Of a stretch of 64,000 bases of DNA, positions 35,786 through 44,704 are shown piece by piece. This DNA comes from Brevibacterium sp. CCUG 69071 (GTDB taxonomy: Bacteria; Actinomycetota; Actinomycetes; Actinomycetales; Brevibacteriaceae). Within the stretch, counting starts at the first letter, position 1; each line of letters starts with the position of its first letter. Below the pieces are notes generated by a model. The model did no database searches and was not told where the DNA came from. It saw only the letters and a program-made list of their open reading frames with translations. The DNA is taken from the NCBI RefSeq assembly GCF_021023135.1, contig NZ_PGFV01000003.1:186001-250000 (forward strand), given 5' to 3'. A program made the translations under genes and the position numbers.

Positions 35786-37159
35786 ATGGCATCGATACTC
35801 ACCCGCTCGGCGATCGTCGCGCCGAAGAACTTCAATCGGTGGCTGATCCCACCGGCGGCCCTGGCGATCCACCTGTGCATCGGCCAGGTCTACGCATTCA
35901 GCGTCTTCAAGATCCCGTTCATGGAGCACTTCGACGCCGGTGAGGTCTCCATCGGGTGGATCTTCTCCATCGCGATCCTCATGCTCGGCATCTCCTCGGC
36001 GGTCTTCGGACCCTGGGTGGAGAAGAACGGCCCCCGGGCCTCAATGGTCGCCGCAGGCACCTGCTGGGTGATCGGCTTCTTCGTCGCCTCCCTGGGCATC
36101 ATGACCGGACAGCTGTGGTTGGTCTACCTCGGCTACGGAGTCATCGGCGGCATCGGTCTGGGCATCGGCTATATCTCCCCGGTGTCGACCCTGATGAAGT
36201 GGTTCCCCGACCGTCCCGGCCTGGCCACCGGCCTGGCGATCATGGGCTTCGGCGGCGGTGCGCTCATCGCCAGCCCGATGTCGAACCAGCTGATGGGCTT
36301 CTACGGCGGAGGCTCCGAACCGGAGAACCTCGTCGCGGGTCTGACCCCGACCTTCGTCACCCTCGGCATCGTCTACGCTGTCGTCATCGCCGCCGGCGCT
36401 TTCGTCATCCGCGTGCCCCACCCTGAGTGGACCCCGAAGGGCTTCGATCCCTCGCAGGCGAAGACGAAGCCCATGCAGACCAAGGGCAACGTCTCCGTGC
36501 GCAACGCGATCCGGACCCCGCAGTTCTGGTTCCTGTGGGTCGTGCTGTTCCTCAACGTCACCGCGGGCATCGGCATCCTCGAGAACGCCGCCCCGATGAT
36601 CCAGGCCTACTTCGGTATCACCGCGGCCGCCGCCGCCGGCTTCGTCGGTCTGCTCTCGATCGGCAATATGGGTGGGCGCTTCATCTGGTCGACGACCTCG
36701 GACTACCTGGGCCGGAAGAACAACTACATGATGTACCTCGGCGTGGGGCTCCTCCTCTACCTCGTCGTCGCCCTGTTCGGCGGCAGCTCGATCATTCTGT
36801 TCGTGCTCGCGACGCTCGTCATCATCTCCTTCTACGGCGGCGGATTCGCCACCATACCCGCCTACCTCAAGGACCTCTTCGGCGTCTATCAGGTCGGCGC
36901 GATCCACGGCGCCCTGCTCACCGCATGGTCGGCGGCCGGCGTGGCCGGTCCGCTCATCGTCAACTCCGTCGTCGAAGCCGGCGAGAAGGCGGGCAAGACC
37001 GGGCCCGAGCTCTACACCCCGGGCATGTACATCATGGTCGGCGCGCTGGCCATCGGCTTCATCGCCAATGCCCTCGTCAAGCCCGTGAGCGAGAAGTACT
37101 TCGAACGCGAGGAAGAGGTAGCCGCGAAGCAGGCCGCCGCCCTCGAGGACAACGACTGA
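35786..37159 (+). CDS. OFA-family MFS transporter (oxalate/formate or lactate type)
   Basis: A 457-residue MFS carrier with 12 helices. Features of the OFA (OxlT-like) group are IHLCIGQVYAFSVFKIP in helix 1, GIGLGIGYISPVSTLMKWFPD, and GFGGGALIASP. It moves small monocarboxylates or dicarboxylates. A 56-residue membrane protein is encoded 15 nt downstream, as often seen for this carrier type in actinobacteria. The precise substrate is unknown. Confidence 0.9.
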   Translation: MASILTRSAIVAPKNFNRWLIPPAALAIHLCIGQVYAFSVFKIPFMEHFDAGEVSIGWIFSIAILMLGISSAVFGPWVEKNGPRASMVAAGTCWVIGFFVASLGIMTGQLWLVYLGYGVIGGIGLGIGYISPVSTLMKWFPDRPGLATGLAIMGFGGGALIASPMSNQLMGFYGGGSEPENLVAGLTPTFVTLGIVYAVVIAAGAFVIRVPHPEWTPKGFDPSQAKTKPMQTKGNVSVRNAIRTPQFWFLWVVLFLNVTAGIGILENAAPMIQAYFGITAAAAAGFVGLLSIGNMGGRFIWSTTSDYLGRKNNYMMYLGVGLLLYLVVALFGGSSIILFVLATLVIISFYGGGFATIPAYLKDLFGVYQVGAIHGALLTAWSAAGVAGPLIVNSVVEAGEKAGKTGPELYTPGMYIMVGALAIGFIANALVKPVSEKYFEREEEVAAKQAAALEDND

Positions 37160-37174
37160 AAGGTTGCAGCGATC

Positions 37175-37345
37175 ATGAGCGGCTCCACACCGACAGCACA
37201 TGTGCCCGACGAGGGATCACCCCAATCCCCCATCGGCGGTGCCTACAAGACGATCGGCTCGACCCTGACCGTCGTCGTGGTCGGCGGCCTCCTCTGGGGA
37301 CTGGCGCTGACCGTCGTCAAAGCCGTCACCATCTTCACCGGCTGA
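37175..37345 (+). CDS. Small membrane protein, probable MFS transporter small subunit
   Basis: A 56-residue protein with one membrane helix (TLTVVVVGGLLWGLALTVV) after a hydrophilic N-terminus (MSGSTPTAHVPDEGSPQS). It starts 15 nt after the OFA carrier stop. Tiny partner proteins of this shape accompany OFA-type carriers in related genomes, so it is named by context; its biochemical role is not established. Confidence 0.75.
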   Translation: MSGSTPTAHVPDEGSPQSPIGGAYKTIGSTLTVVVVGGLLWGLALTVVKAVTIFTG

Positions 37346-37390
37346 CCGAGGCTGCCCCACGGGCCCCGGGCCGAATCCGGGCTCGGGCCC

Positions 37391-37410
37391 GAGCGGATCT
37401 TCATCCGCTC
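37391..37410 (+). terminator. Hairpin after the MFS small-subunit gene
   Basis: GAGCGGAT-CTTC-ATCCGCTC is a perfect 8-bp stem with a stable CTTC loop, 45 nt after the stop. A GC-rich GGGCCC-containing stretch precedes it. Confidence 0.6.
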
Positions 37411-37599
37411 CGGCAGCCTCCTCTGCAGCGGGGTCGCCACCGGCTTAATGGTCACCGCCACCGCGTGATCCGCGCGGCGCACAGCCGGCATCGTGGAAAG
37501 TCGAAGCGCGGAATCAGCTCCGCCATAGCTTGGCCACAGGATGCGGGTACTCAATAGGGATCAAGGAGAACATCCCCCTGATTGAGAAAGGCACAGACC

Positions 37600-39078
37600 A
37601 TGAACGAGTCGAGGCAGCCCCGAGCCGCAGCGCCGAACGAAGCCGCACATGCAGGACGGAACCTCGCCGAGGCGGTACAGGGTAAGGGCGCACGGCACCC
37701 ACGTGGGCGCACCGTTGCGAAGATGGCGGCAGGTGCCGCCGCAGCCCTGGCACTGACCATCGGCGGGCTCGGCGGACTGCCGGCCCGAGCCGCAACACCC
37801 GGCGCCGTATCCGCTGCGGCCGCCACCACACAGATCCCCTTCTCCGGGCAGGCAGTTCCGGGCTCGACCGGCGGCGGGACTGCCGGAAACGGGTCGGGCG
37901 GTTCCGGGAACTCCGGCATCGACGGAAACATGCCCGACACCGGATCCGGGCAGACCGATGCCTCCCTGGCCAGCGCAGACGAGTCGACCGGCGTTGTGCT
38001 CATCGATACGAAGCTCGGCTACGAGAATGCGGCCGCGGCCGGCACGGGCATCGTGCTGAGCAAGGACGGTCTGGTGCTGACGAACAATCACGTCATCGCC
38101 GACTCCACCGAGATCTCGGTGACCGTGGCGACGACCGGAAAGACCTATGAGGCCTCGGTCGTCGGCTCCGATTCGACGGAGGACGTCGCCGTGCTCAAAC
38201 TCAAGGATGCCACGGACCTCTCACCGGCCAAGGTCGATGAGGACACCGTCGCCGTCGGCGATGACGTCACCGCGGTCGGCAATGCCGAGGGCGGCGGGGA
38301 GCTCCTGGCCGCCGACGGCTCGGTCAGCGACCTCGGCGCCTCGGTGACGACCACGGCGCAGGGCACAGAAGACTCCGAGACCCTCGACGGGATGATCGAG
38401 GTCAAGGCCGACATCGTCTCCGGCGATTCCGGCGGAGCCCTGCTCGACGGCGACGGCGAGGTCGTGGGCATGAATACCGCAGCCTCCTCGGGCAGCGCCG
38501 ACATCACCGGGTACGCGATCCCCATCGAGACCGCACTCGAGACCGCCGAGTCCATCGTCGACGGCGAGCAGACCTCGACGAACACCCTGGGCTACCCGGC
38601 CTTCCTCGGAATCGGCGTCGAACAGTCCGACCAGTCCGGCCAGTCCGCCTCGAACGGCCAGTCAGGTTCGAGCGAGCAGAACGGCAACGGCCCCGGCTAC
38701 GGGCAGGGAAGTCAGCTGCCCGGCCAGCAGGGCAGCGGCAGCGCCGGGCAGTACGGCGGCAGCTCGGGAGGATACGGCGAATCCACTCAGCCCGGGTCGG
38801 GTTCGAGCACCGGCGACTCAGGGTCGGCATCATCCGGGTCCGCCACTTCCGGGGCGACTGTCGCCGGCGTCTACGAAGACACTCCGGCCGCCGAGGCGGG
38901 ACTCGAGGCCGGAGACACGATCACCTCGATCGACTCGACGGCCGTCACCGATGGGTCCCAACTCTCGGAAGTGATCGGCAAGCACAGCCCCGGCGACTCG
39001 GTATCCGTGACCTGGACGGATGCTTCGGGCCAGAGCCACACAGCGAAGATCAAGCTCATCGAAGGCCCGGCCGCCTGA
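37600..39078 (+). CDS. HtrA/DegP-type trypsin-like serine protease with split PDZ domain
   Basis: A 492-residue secreted protease. A signal peptide or anchor lies near residues 38-60 (KMAAGAAAALALTIGGLGG). The triad is His in LTNNHV, Asp in EDVAVLKL and Ser in SGDSGGALL. The C-terminal PDZ domain is interrupted: after FLGIGV comes an insertion of about 85 Gln/Ser/Gly residues, then GVYEDTPAAEAGLEAGDTI resumes the fold. It likely handles misfolded proteins outside the membrane. ATG 37600 follows AGAAAGG; the longer frame from 37582 lacks a signal. Confidence 0.9.
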   Translation: MNESRQPRAAAPNEAAHAGRNLAEAVQGKGARHPRGRTVAKMAAGAAAALALTIGGLGGLPARAATPGAVSAAAATTQIPFSGQAVPGSTGGGTAGNGSGGSGNSGIDGNMPDTGSGQTDASLASADESTGVVLIDTKLGYENAAAAGTGIVLSKDGLVLTNNHVIADSTEISVTVATTGKTYEASVVGSDSTEDVAVLKLKDATDLSPAKVDEDTVAVGDDVTAVGNAEGGGELLAADGSVSDLGASVTTTAQGTEDSETLDGMIEVKADIVSGDSGGALLDGDGEVVGMNTAASSGSADITGYAIPIETALETAESIVDGEQTSTNTLGYPAFLGIGVEQSDQSGQSASNGQSGSSEQNGNGPGYGQGSQLPGQQGSGSAGQYGGSSGGYGESTQPGSGSSTGDSGSASSGSATSGATVAGVYEDTPAAEAGLEAGDTITSIDSTAVTDGSQLSEVIGKHSPGDSVSVTWTDASGQSHTAKIKLIEGPAA

Positions 39079-39111
39079 GCCGGACCGAGAACAACTGAGG
39101 CACCGCACCCA

Positions 39112-39146
39112 TGCGCCGCCGTTCCCACCTCGGGGGCGGCGGCGCA
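39112..39146 (+). terminator. Hairpin after the HtrA gene
   Basis: TGCGCCGCC (39112-39120) pairs with GGCGGCGCA (39138-39146) in the gap before the next gene. No T-run. Confidence 0.45.
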
Positions 39147-39193
39147 CAGCTGTCGATTCCCGGCCGCTCTCCGTGCCGACGTAGGATCGACGC

Positions 39194-39937
39194 ATGCCGA
39201 ATGACGACCGCCCTGCCGAGCCGACGCACAGTCACGGCACCTCTCGCGTCGACTGGCCCACGGTGCTGCGCAATGTCGCTCTGGCCTTAGCCGTGCTCGC
39301 CGGGGTGTGGCTGGTCTTCAACGTCCATCTCCCATCTCTCGGCGAGCTCCGCAGGGACATCGGCGAGGTGGGCTTCTGGGGCTTCGGCCTCTTCGTCCTC
39401 CTCTACGCGGTCGTCGCGGCGACCCCGATCCCGGTCACGATCATGGCGGTAGCCGGCGGAATGATCTACGGCCTGCCGTTCGGCACCCTGCTGTCGATGA
39501 TCGGAGTCGTCCTCGGCTGCTGGGGCGGCTATTGGATCTCCCGTGCACTCGGCCGTGACACGGTGATGAAGCTGCTCGGCAGCCACGCCGAGGCGGTCGA
39601 ATCGCGACTGACCGACGGCGGCTTCTATGCCGTGTGCACCTTACGGCTCCTGCCTGGCTTCCCGTACTGGCCGGTCAACTACGGCAGCGGGGCGCTCGGC
39701 ATCGACAATCGCACCTTCCTCATCGCCACCGCGGTCTCGGCCCTGCCGGGACAGCTCTCCCTCGTAGCGGTCGGTGCCTTCATCGGAAATCCGGGGATCC
39801 TCACCGGCACAGCGGTCGCAATCGCCTGGGCGCTGGTCATCACGCTGACGATCATCACCTTCCGGCGATGGAAGTCCACCCACAAGAGCAGCGACAAACC
39901 GGACGAAGACGCAACCGACGAACCCACCGAGAACTGA
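39194..39937 (+). CDS. TVP38/TMEM64 (VTT domain) membrane protein
   Basis: A 247-residue membrane protein with the VTT/DedA-like fold: VAATPIPVTIMAVAGGMIYG and GVVLGCWGGYWISRALGRD, then RLLPGFPYWPVNYGSGALGI, characteristic of the TVP38 group. The C-terminal tail is hydrophilic. The family is linked to lipid scrambling or membrane homeostasis; no substrate is known here. The following 200-bp gap (39938-40138) shows only CT-rich sequence and a GCG-rich hairpin (CCGCGG region). Confidence 0.88.
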   Translation: MPNDDRPAEPTHSHGTSRVDWPTVLRNVALALAVLAGVWLVFNVHLPSLGELRRDIGEVGFWGFGLFVLLYAVVAATPIPVTIMAVAGGMIYGLPFGTLLSMIGVVLGCWGGYWISRALGRDTVMKLLGSHAEAVESRLTDGGFYAVCTLRLLPGFPYWPVNYGSGALGIDNRTFLIATAVSALPGQLSLVAVGAFIGNPGILTGTAVAIAWALVITLTIITFRRWKSTHKSSDKPDEDATDEPTEN

Positions 39938-40138
39938 GTTCCGGCTCGACCGAAGCGGTCCGCTTCCACCTTCACCAGTCGTCGTCTTCGGCTCGTCGGC
40001 TTCTCCTCGTCAGCGTCCTCTCGTCGACTTCACTTCATTGACTTCGCCTCAGACCCGGAGCATTCTGAATGGACACGACCCGCGAGCCCGCGGACGACCG
40101 CGGGTGCGGACGGGACGTCGTTCTCAAGGGAAATCGCC

Positions 40139-40723
40139 ATGACCACCACCTACACGTGGGATGTCTTCTGCACCCTCGACGGCTTCGGTTCCTACAGCGC
40201 CGACGGCGATTGGGGCGGCTATTGGGGCCGACAGGGACCGGAGTTCCTCGATCGTCGGGTCACCCAGTACGGCCTGCGACAGCGACTCGTCCTCGGCGCG
40301 AACACTTTCCGGATGTTCCAACGCTTCCTCGGTGATCTCACCCGCGAATCAGAAGCTGATGACCCGGTGAACACGAGGATGAAGCACCTGCCGACGACGG
40401 TCGTCTCGTCCACCCTCACCGATCCCCTCGACTGGCCCGATGTCGACCTCGTGCGCGGGGATGCCGGCGACATCGTCAGCGGCCTCAAGGCGGACTCGGA
40501 CATTCCGCTGCGCTCCCACGGCAGCCCTTCGCTCAATCGCTCGCTCATGGCCGCGGGTCTCGTCGATCGCATCCAGGTGACGATCTTCCCGGTCATCAGT
40601 GGCCGCACCGGAGACGTGCCGATCTTCGCAGATGCCGACGACTTCGACCTCGAACTGCTCGACCATCACACTCTCGACGGCAACATCCAAGAACTCACCT
40701 ACCGGCCCACGCTCCACGGCTGA
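40139..40723 (+). CDS. Dihydrofolate reductase/RibD C-terminal domain family protein
   Basis: A 194-residue RibD-C/DHFR-like protein: YTWDVFCTLDGFGSYSADGDWGGYWG, then RLVLGANTFRMFQRFL and IPLRSHGSPSLNRSLMAAGL. It is only distantly similar to the protein at 31199. Stand-alone members are putative NADPH-dependent reductases of unknown substrate. It is transcribed alone and convergent to paaG. Confidence 0.87.
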   Translation: MTTTYTWDVFCTLDGFGSYSADGDWGGYWGRQGPEFLDRRVTQYGLRQRLVLGANTFRMFQRFLGDLTRESEADDPVNTRMKHLPTTVVSSTLTDPLDWPDVDLVRGDAGDIVSGLKADSDIPLRSHGSPSLNRSLMAAGLVDRIQVTIFPVISGRTGDVPIFADADDFDLELLDHHTLDGNIQELTYRPTLHG

Positions 40724-40787
40724 GCCGGCGACCGGCGTGGAGCGGACCGACCACTGCCGCGCCGGCGGCTCTCTCCAGTCCCTCACC

Positions 40788-41564
40788 TCACTCGAAGCTC
40801 GGCTTCCGCCGTTCCTGGAAGGCGCGGAATCCCTCCGCGTAGTCAGGGGTCCGACGGGCCGATTCCTGCAGGGTCGCCTCTTCGGCGAGCACCTCTGCGA
40901 GCGCGGGACGATCGTCGGCGAGCTTCTGCACGAAGCCCTTCTCCATGGCGAAGGCCTCGGCGGGTCCGGTGACGATGCCCGCCAGCTTCGCCTCGACGAA
41001 TTCGGAGAGCTCCGCCGCGGGCACCGCGCGGGAGACGATCCCGGCGGCGGCCGCCTCGGCGCCGGTCATGAAATCCCCGGTGACGATGAGGTCCATCGTC
41101 CGGTGGTAGCCCAGCCGATCGAGGAACACGTGGTGGGCGCCGGAGTCGAGCATAGCGCCGATCGCGGCGAACGGGGATCCGAACTTCGCGTCATCGGCGG
41201 CAAAGATGATGTCCGCGGCCGCGGCGATGCCGAACCCGAGGCCAAGCGCCGCCCCCTGCACCTGGGCGATGACGGGGATCGGCAGGGCACGGATCGATTG
41301 GAAGACCGGGGCGAAGGTCTCGGCGAGGAAAGCATGCGCATCGTCGGTTTCAACATCGACCTCCGAGATGTCGCGGCCGGAGCTGAAGACCTTGCCCTCG
41401 CCGCGGATGAGGAGCACCCGGACGCTGGGGATCGCCTCGGCGATCTTGTTCACGGCCGCGGCGATATCGCGGAGGTTGTCCGCGTCGAGGGCATTCCGGG
41501 ACTCGGGGCCATCGAGGATGAGTTCGGCGATCTGCTCGCGGTTCTTCAGTCGGATCTCGGTCAT
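40788..41564 (-). CDS. paaG: 1,2-epoxyphenylacetyl-CoA isomerase-type crotonase (PaaG-like)
   Basis: A 258-residue crotonase-fold enzyme. The usual first catalytic Glu of hydratases is missing (GLGFGIAAAADIIFAADDAKFG), while an Asp is present in IGAMLDSGAHH, matching the PaaG/isomerase pattern. In the phenylacetate pathway PaaG converts the ring epoxide to oxepin-CoA. ATG 41564 has AAAGGAG upstream. It is the last gene of the paaA-to-paaG minus-strand operon. Assignment as PaaG rather than a second hydratase rests on these residues and position. Confidence 0.8.
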   Translation of the reverse strand: MTEIRLKNREQIAELILDGPESRNALDADNLRDIAAAVNKIAEAIPSVRVLLIRGEGKVFSSGRDISEVDVETDDAHAFLAETFAPVFQSIRALPIPVIAQVQGAALGLGFGIAAAADIIFAADDAKFGSPFAAIGAMLDSGAHHVFLDRLGYHRTMDLIVTGDFMTGAEAAAAGIVSRAVPAAELSEFVEAKLAGIVTGPAEAFAMEKGFVQKLADDRPALAEVLAEEATLQESARRTPDYAEGFRAFQERRKPSFE

Positions 41565-41594
41565 GCGTGCTCCTTTGCAGATGATTCCAGCAGG

Positions 41595-41619
41595 CGGTGG
41601 TGCCCTCAAACGGTGGTGC
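41595..41619 (-). repeat. GCACCACCG leader repeats before paaG
   Basis: The 9-mer GCACCACCG occurs twice on the coding strand (41595-41603, 41611-41619) in the leader before the paaG Shine-Dalgarno, as it does before dimethylglycine oxidase and the epoxide hydrolase. Confidence 0.55.
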
Positions 41620-41643
41620 CGCGCTGCGCGTTGGACGCGCCTG

Positions 41644-42534
41644 TCACCAAGTGTAGAAGCCCTGACCGGACTTGCGGCCCAGCTGACCTGCGGCGACCTT
41701 GTCGCGCAGCAGCTGGGGCGGTGCGAAGCGAGGCCCGAGTTCGGCCTCGAGATGCTCGGCGATGCCCAGGCGCACATCGAGCCCGACGATGTCCGTGGTC
41801 TTCAGCGGTCCGGCCGGATGCCGGTAGCCCAGCGCCATCGCCGAATCGATGTCTTCGGCACTCGCGACCCCGTCCTCGACCATCCGGATGGCCTCCAGAG
41901 CCAAGGCCACGCCGAGGCGGGAGGAGGCGAATCCGGGCGAATCCGTGACCGTGATCGCCGTCTTCCCCAGGCCCCTCACCCAGTTCTTGGCGGCCTCGAC
42001 GAGCGCCGGAGCCGTGTGGGTGCCGACGACGACCTCGACGAGTTCGGAGACCGGGACCGGATTGAAGAAGTGCAGACCGATAAGAGCCTGCGGTCGGGGC
42101 AGGGCGGCGGAGAGTTCGTCGATCGAGAGCGCCGAGGTGTTCGTGCCGATGCTCGCAGCCGGAGCGTATTTCGCGATGGCGGCGAGGATCTCCTGTTTGA
42201 GTTCGAGCTTCTCCGGGACGGCCTCGATGACGAGGAGGGCCTGGTCGAGCAGCGTCGGGTCCCGGACGACCTCGACGGATCCGGGAACGTCGATGCCTTT
42301 GGACCGGGATTTCTCGATCGAGGCGGCGATGCGCTCCCGGGCCGCGGCCGCCGTGTCCTCGGTGCTCTCGATGACGATGACCTTCGCGCCGGCTGTGGCG
42401 AAGGCGTGGGCGATGCCCGCACCCATCCGACCGCCGCCGTAGACGCCGACGGTGTCGGGGACTTGCACGCCACCCGAGCCCGACGTCGCGGGGGTGCGCA
42501 CGGCATCGGGTTCGTGTACGGTCTGCTCGCTCAT
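41644..42534 (-). CDS. paaH: 3-hydroxyacyl-CoA dehydrogenase (PaaH-like)
   Basis: A 296-residue dehydrogenase with the NAD motif GVYGGGRMGAGIAHAF, the EAVPEKLELKQEIL segment, SIGTNTSALSI, and the catalytic His in GLHFFNPVPVSELVEVV. In phenylacetate catabolism PaaH oxidises 3-hydroxyadipyl-CoA. Its ATG overlaps the paaF stop (ATGA). About 25 N-terminal residues before the fold are low-complexity. Confidence 0.9.
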   Translation of the reverse strand: MSEQTVHEPDAVRTPATSGSGGVQVPDTVGVYGGGRMGAGIAHAFATAGAKVIVIESTEDTAAAARERIAASIEKSRSKGIDVPGSVEVVRDPTLLDQALLVIEAVPEKLELKQEILAAIAKYAPAASIGTNTSALSIDELSAALPRPQALIGLHFFNPVPVSELVEVVVGTHTAPALVEAAKNWVRGLGKTAITVTDSPGFASSRLGVALALEAIRMVEDGVASAEDIDSAMALGYRHPAGPLKTTDIVGLDVRLGIAEHLEAELGPRFAPPQLLRDKVAAGQLGRKSGQGFYTW

Positions 42535-43451
42535 TCGGCGCCGCCTCTCTGTTCGGGGGTCTCACCCTGCACGCTGCCGGGGTCGTTCTGCTGGTCCATC
42601 GCCTCGGTGCGCACGGCCTGGGCCTTCGCCCGCTTCTTCGCTTCCCTCTGGACGAGGAACGCGTCCATGCGGGCGTACTTCTCGTCGGTCTCGAAGAGCA
42701 CAGCCTGGGCCACATTGTCGATGAGCGGATGAGCTTCCCGGGGAGCGTGGAACGCCGATTTGCTCAGGCGCACGGCCAACGGTGCGAAGCTCGCGATCCG
42801 CTCGGCCAGGGCCTGCCCGGCATGTTCGAGATCCTCGGGATCGACGACATCATTGAGCAGCCCGATCGCCTTGGCCTCATCGGCCTGCAGGGTCCGCCCG
42901 GCCAGCAGGATCTCCTTGGCCCGCGGCTCTCCGACGAGTTCGCGCAGTCGCCACGCCGCGCCCGCCGATGCCATGATACCGAGGCCCGGTTCGGGGTTGC
43001 CGAACTTCGTCGACGCAGTGCCGATGCGGAAGTCGCAGGCGAAGGCGAGTTCGGCGCCACCGCCGAGGGCAAAGCCTTCGACGAGGGCGATCACCGGCAT
43101 CGGCAGTTCCTGGATGCGTGAGAAGATCTTCGAGTTGATGCCGGCCAGTGCCTCTTCGCGACCGCGATTGCGCATCTGGGAGATGTCGGCGCCGGCGGCG
43201 AAGACCCCGTCGGAGCCGATGATGATGGCGACCTTCGGGTTCGCCTCGAGCTCGGCGCACACGGCATGGAGGGCGTCGACCATGTTCAGGTCGATGGCGT
43301 TGCGCACCTCGGGCCGGTTGAGCCGGATCACGGTGCGGTCGGCGAAGCGTTCGATGAGCACCGGGGAGGCGGGGCCACCCGCGCCGAGGTAGTCCGCACC
43401 GGGGTTGCCTGCGCCGGCACCTGCTGCGGGGCTGCCCGCGCCGGCGCTCAT
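42531..43451 (-). CDS. paaF: Enoyl-CoA hydratase (PaaF-like)
   Basis: A 306-residue crotonase with the hydratase Glu in GGGAELAFACDF and a second Glu in NPEPGLGIM, so it should hydrate 2,3-dehydroadipyl-CoA. The N-terminus carries about 30 extra Gly/Ala-rich residues, and the C-terminus a charged tail of similar length. Its ATG overlaps the thiolase stop (ATGA). Confidence 0.88.
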   Translation of the reverse strand: MSAGAGSPAAGAGAGNPGADYLGAGGPASPVLIERFADRTVIRLNRPEVRNAIDLNMVDALHAVCAELEANPKVAIIIGSDGVFAAGADISQMRNRGREEALAGINSKIFSRIQELPMPVIALVEGFALGGGAELAFACDFRIGTASTKFGNPEPGLGIMASAGAAWRLRELVGEPRAKEILLAGRTLQADEAKAIGLLNDVVDPEDLEHAGQALAERIASFAPLAVRLSKSAFHAPREAHPLIDNVAQAVLFETDEKYARMDAFLVQREAKKRAKAQAVRTEAMDQQNDPGSVQGETPEQRGGAE

Positions 43452-44614
43452 GCCCGCTCCAGCAGCAGGGCCGAACCCTGGCCGACGCCCACGCACATGG
43501 TCGCGAGCCCACGTTTCGCATCGGCCTGCTCGAGGCGGTTGAGCAGGGTCAGGGTGATGCGTGCTCCCGAACAGCCCAGCGGGTGTCCGAGTGCGATCGC
43601 TCCGCCGAAGCCGTTGACCGTGGCCGGGTCGAGTCCGAGGTCGCCGATGCAGGCCAGGGATTGGGAGGCGAAGGCCTCGTTGAGCTCCACGACTTCGAGG
43701 TCGTCGACCGACCAGCCGACCCGATCGAGTGCCTTGCGGGTCGCCGGGACCGGCCCGATGCCCATGATCTCCGGGGCGACGCCGGCGCTGGCTCCGGTGA
43801 CCACTCGGGCACGGGGATTGAGTCCGCGCTTGTTCGCATAGGCCTCGGAGACGAGGACGACGACGGCGGCACCGTCGTTGAGGGACGAGGAGTTGCCGGC
43901 GGTGATGACACCGCCCTCCCCGTGGATGGCCCGCAGTTTGGCGAGCTTCTCCCGCGTCGTGTCCGCCCGCGGACCTTCGTCGGCACTGACCTCGCCGATG
44001 GGCAGGATCTCAGGATCGAAGCTTCCGGCTGCTTGGGCGGCGAGCGCCTTCTGGTGGGAGTCGTAGGCGAAGGCGTCGAGTGCCTCGCGGCCGAGCTTCC
44101 ACTGTTGGGCGACCCGTTCGGCGGTCTGCGGCATCGACAGGGTCGTGTCCTCGTCGAAGGCCGGGTTCGTGAACCGCCAGCCGATCGAGGTGTCCCAGGA
44201 TTTCCCCGGCTTCGCCCAGGCACGCTGCGGCTTCTCGGTCACCCAGGGTGCCCGGGTCATCGATTCGACGCCTCCGGCCACGACCACCTCGGCGTCACCG
44301 GCGGCGATCATCTGCCTGGCCGTGGTGATCGCGGTCAGCCCGGAGGCGCAGAGCCGGTTGACGGTGAACGCGGGAACCGTATCGGGCAGGCCGGCCAGCA
44401 GCACGGCCATGCGGGCGACGTTGCGGTTGTCCTCCCCGGCCTGATTCGCCGATCCGAGGATCACCTCGTCGATGTCGGCCGGGTCGATCCCGGGCCTCTC
44501 GACAACGGTCTTGAGCACCGTCGCCACCAGATCGTCGGGGCGCTGATCTGCGAGGACTCCCCCGTAGCGGCCGATCGGCGTGCGCAGTCCGTCAAGGATG
44601 AATGCTTCGGGCAT
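43448..44614 (-). CDS. paaJ: 3-oxoadipyl-CoA/3-oxo-5,6-dehydrosuberyl-CoA thiolase (PaaJ-like)
   Basis: A 388-residue thiolase. Nucleophilic Cys in VNRLCASGL, AGNSSSLNDGAAVV, and the C-terminal GHPLGCSGAR plus MCVGVGQG complete the active site. It performs the two thiolytic steps of the phenylacetate pathway. ATG 44614 has AAGGAG upstream. It is separated from paaE by 90 nt that contain a strong hairpin, so its level may differ from the epoxidase genes. Confidence 0.92.
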   Translation of the reverse strand: MPEAFILDGLRTPIGRYGGVLADQRPDDLVATVLKTVVERPGIDPADIDEVILGSANQAGEDNRNVARMAVLLAGLPDTVPAFTVNRLCASGLTAITTARQMIAAGDAEVVVAGGVESMTRAPWVTEKPQRAWAKPGKSWDTSIGWRFTNPAFDEDTTLSMPQTAERVAQQWKLGREALDAFAYDSHQKALAAQAAGSFDPEILPIGEVSADEGPRADTTREKLAKLRAIHGEGGVITAGNSSSLNDGAAVVVLVSEAYANKRGLNPRARVVTGASAGVAPEIMGIGPVPATRKALDRVGWSVDDLEVVELNEAFASQSLACIGDLGLDPATVNGFGGAIALGHPLGCSGARITLTLLNRLEQADAKRGLATMCVGVGQGSALLLERA

Positions 44615-44683
44615 GGGGCTCCTTCGCTGGGATCCGGTTATCGTCATCGTCGCACACCTCTACCGCGGCAGTGCGATTCGGGT

Positions 44684-44701
44684 GCCCCGCCACGGCGGGG
44701 C
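44684..44701 (-). other. Hairpin between paaE and paaJ
   Basis: GCCCCGCC-AC-GGCGGGGC, a perfect 8-bp GC stem directly after the paaE stop. It may attenuate transcription or mark the 3' end of an epoxidase mRNA. Confidence 0.55.
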
Positions 44702-44704
44702 GAT

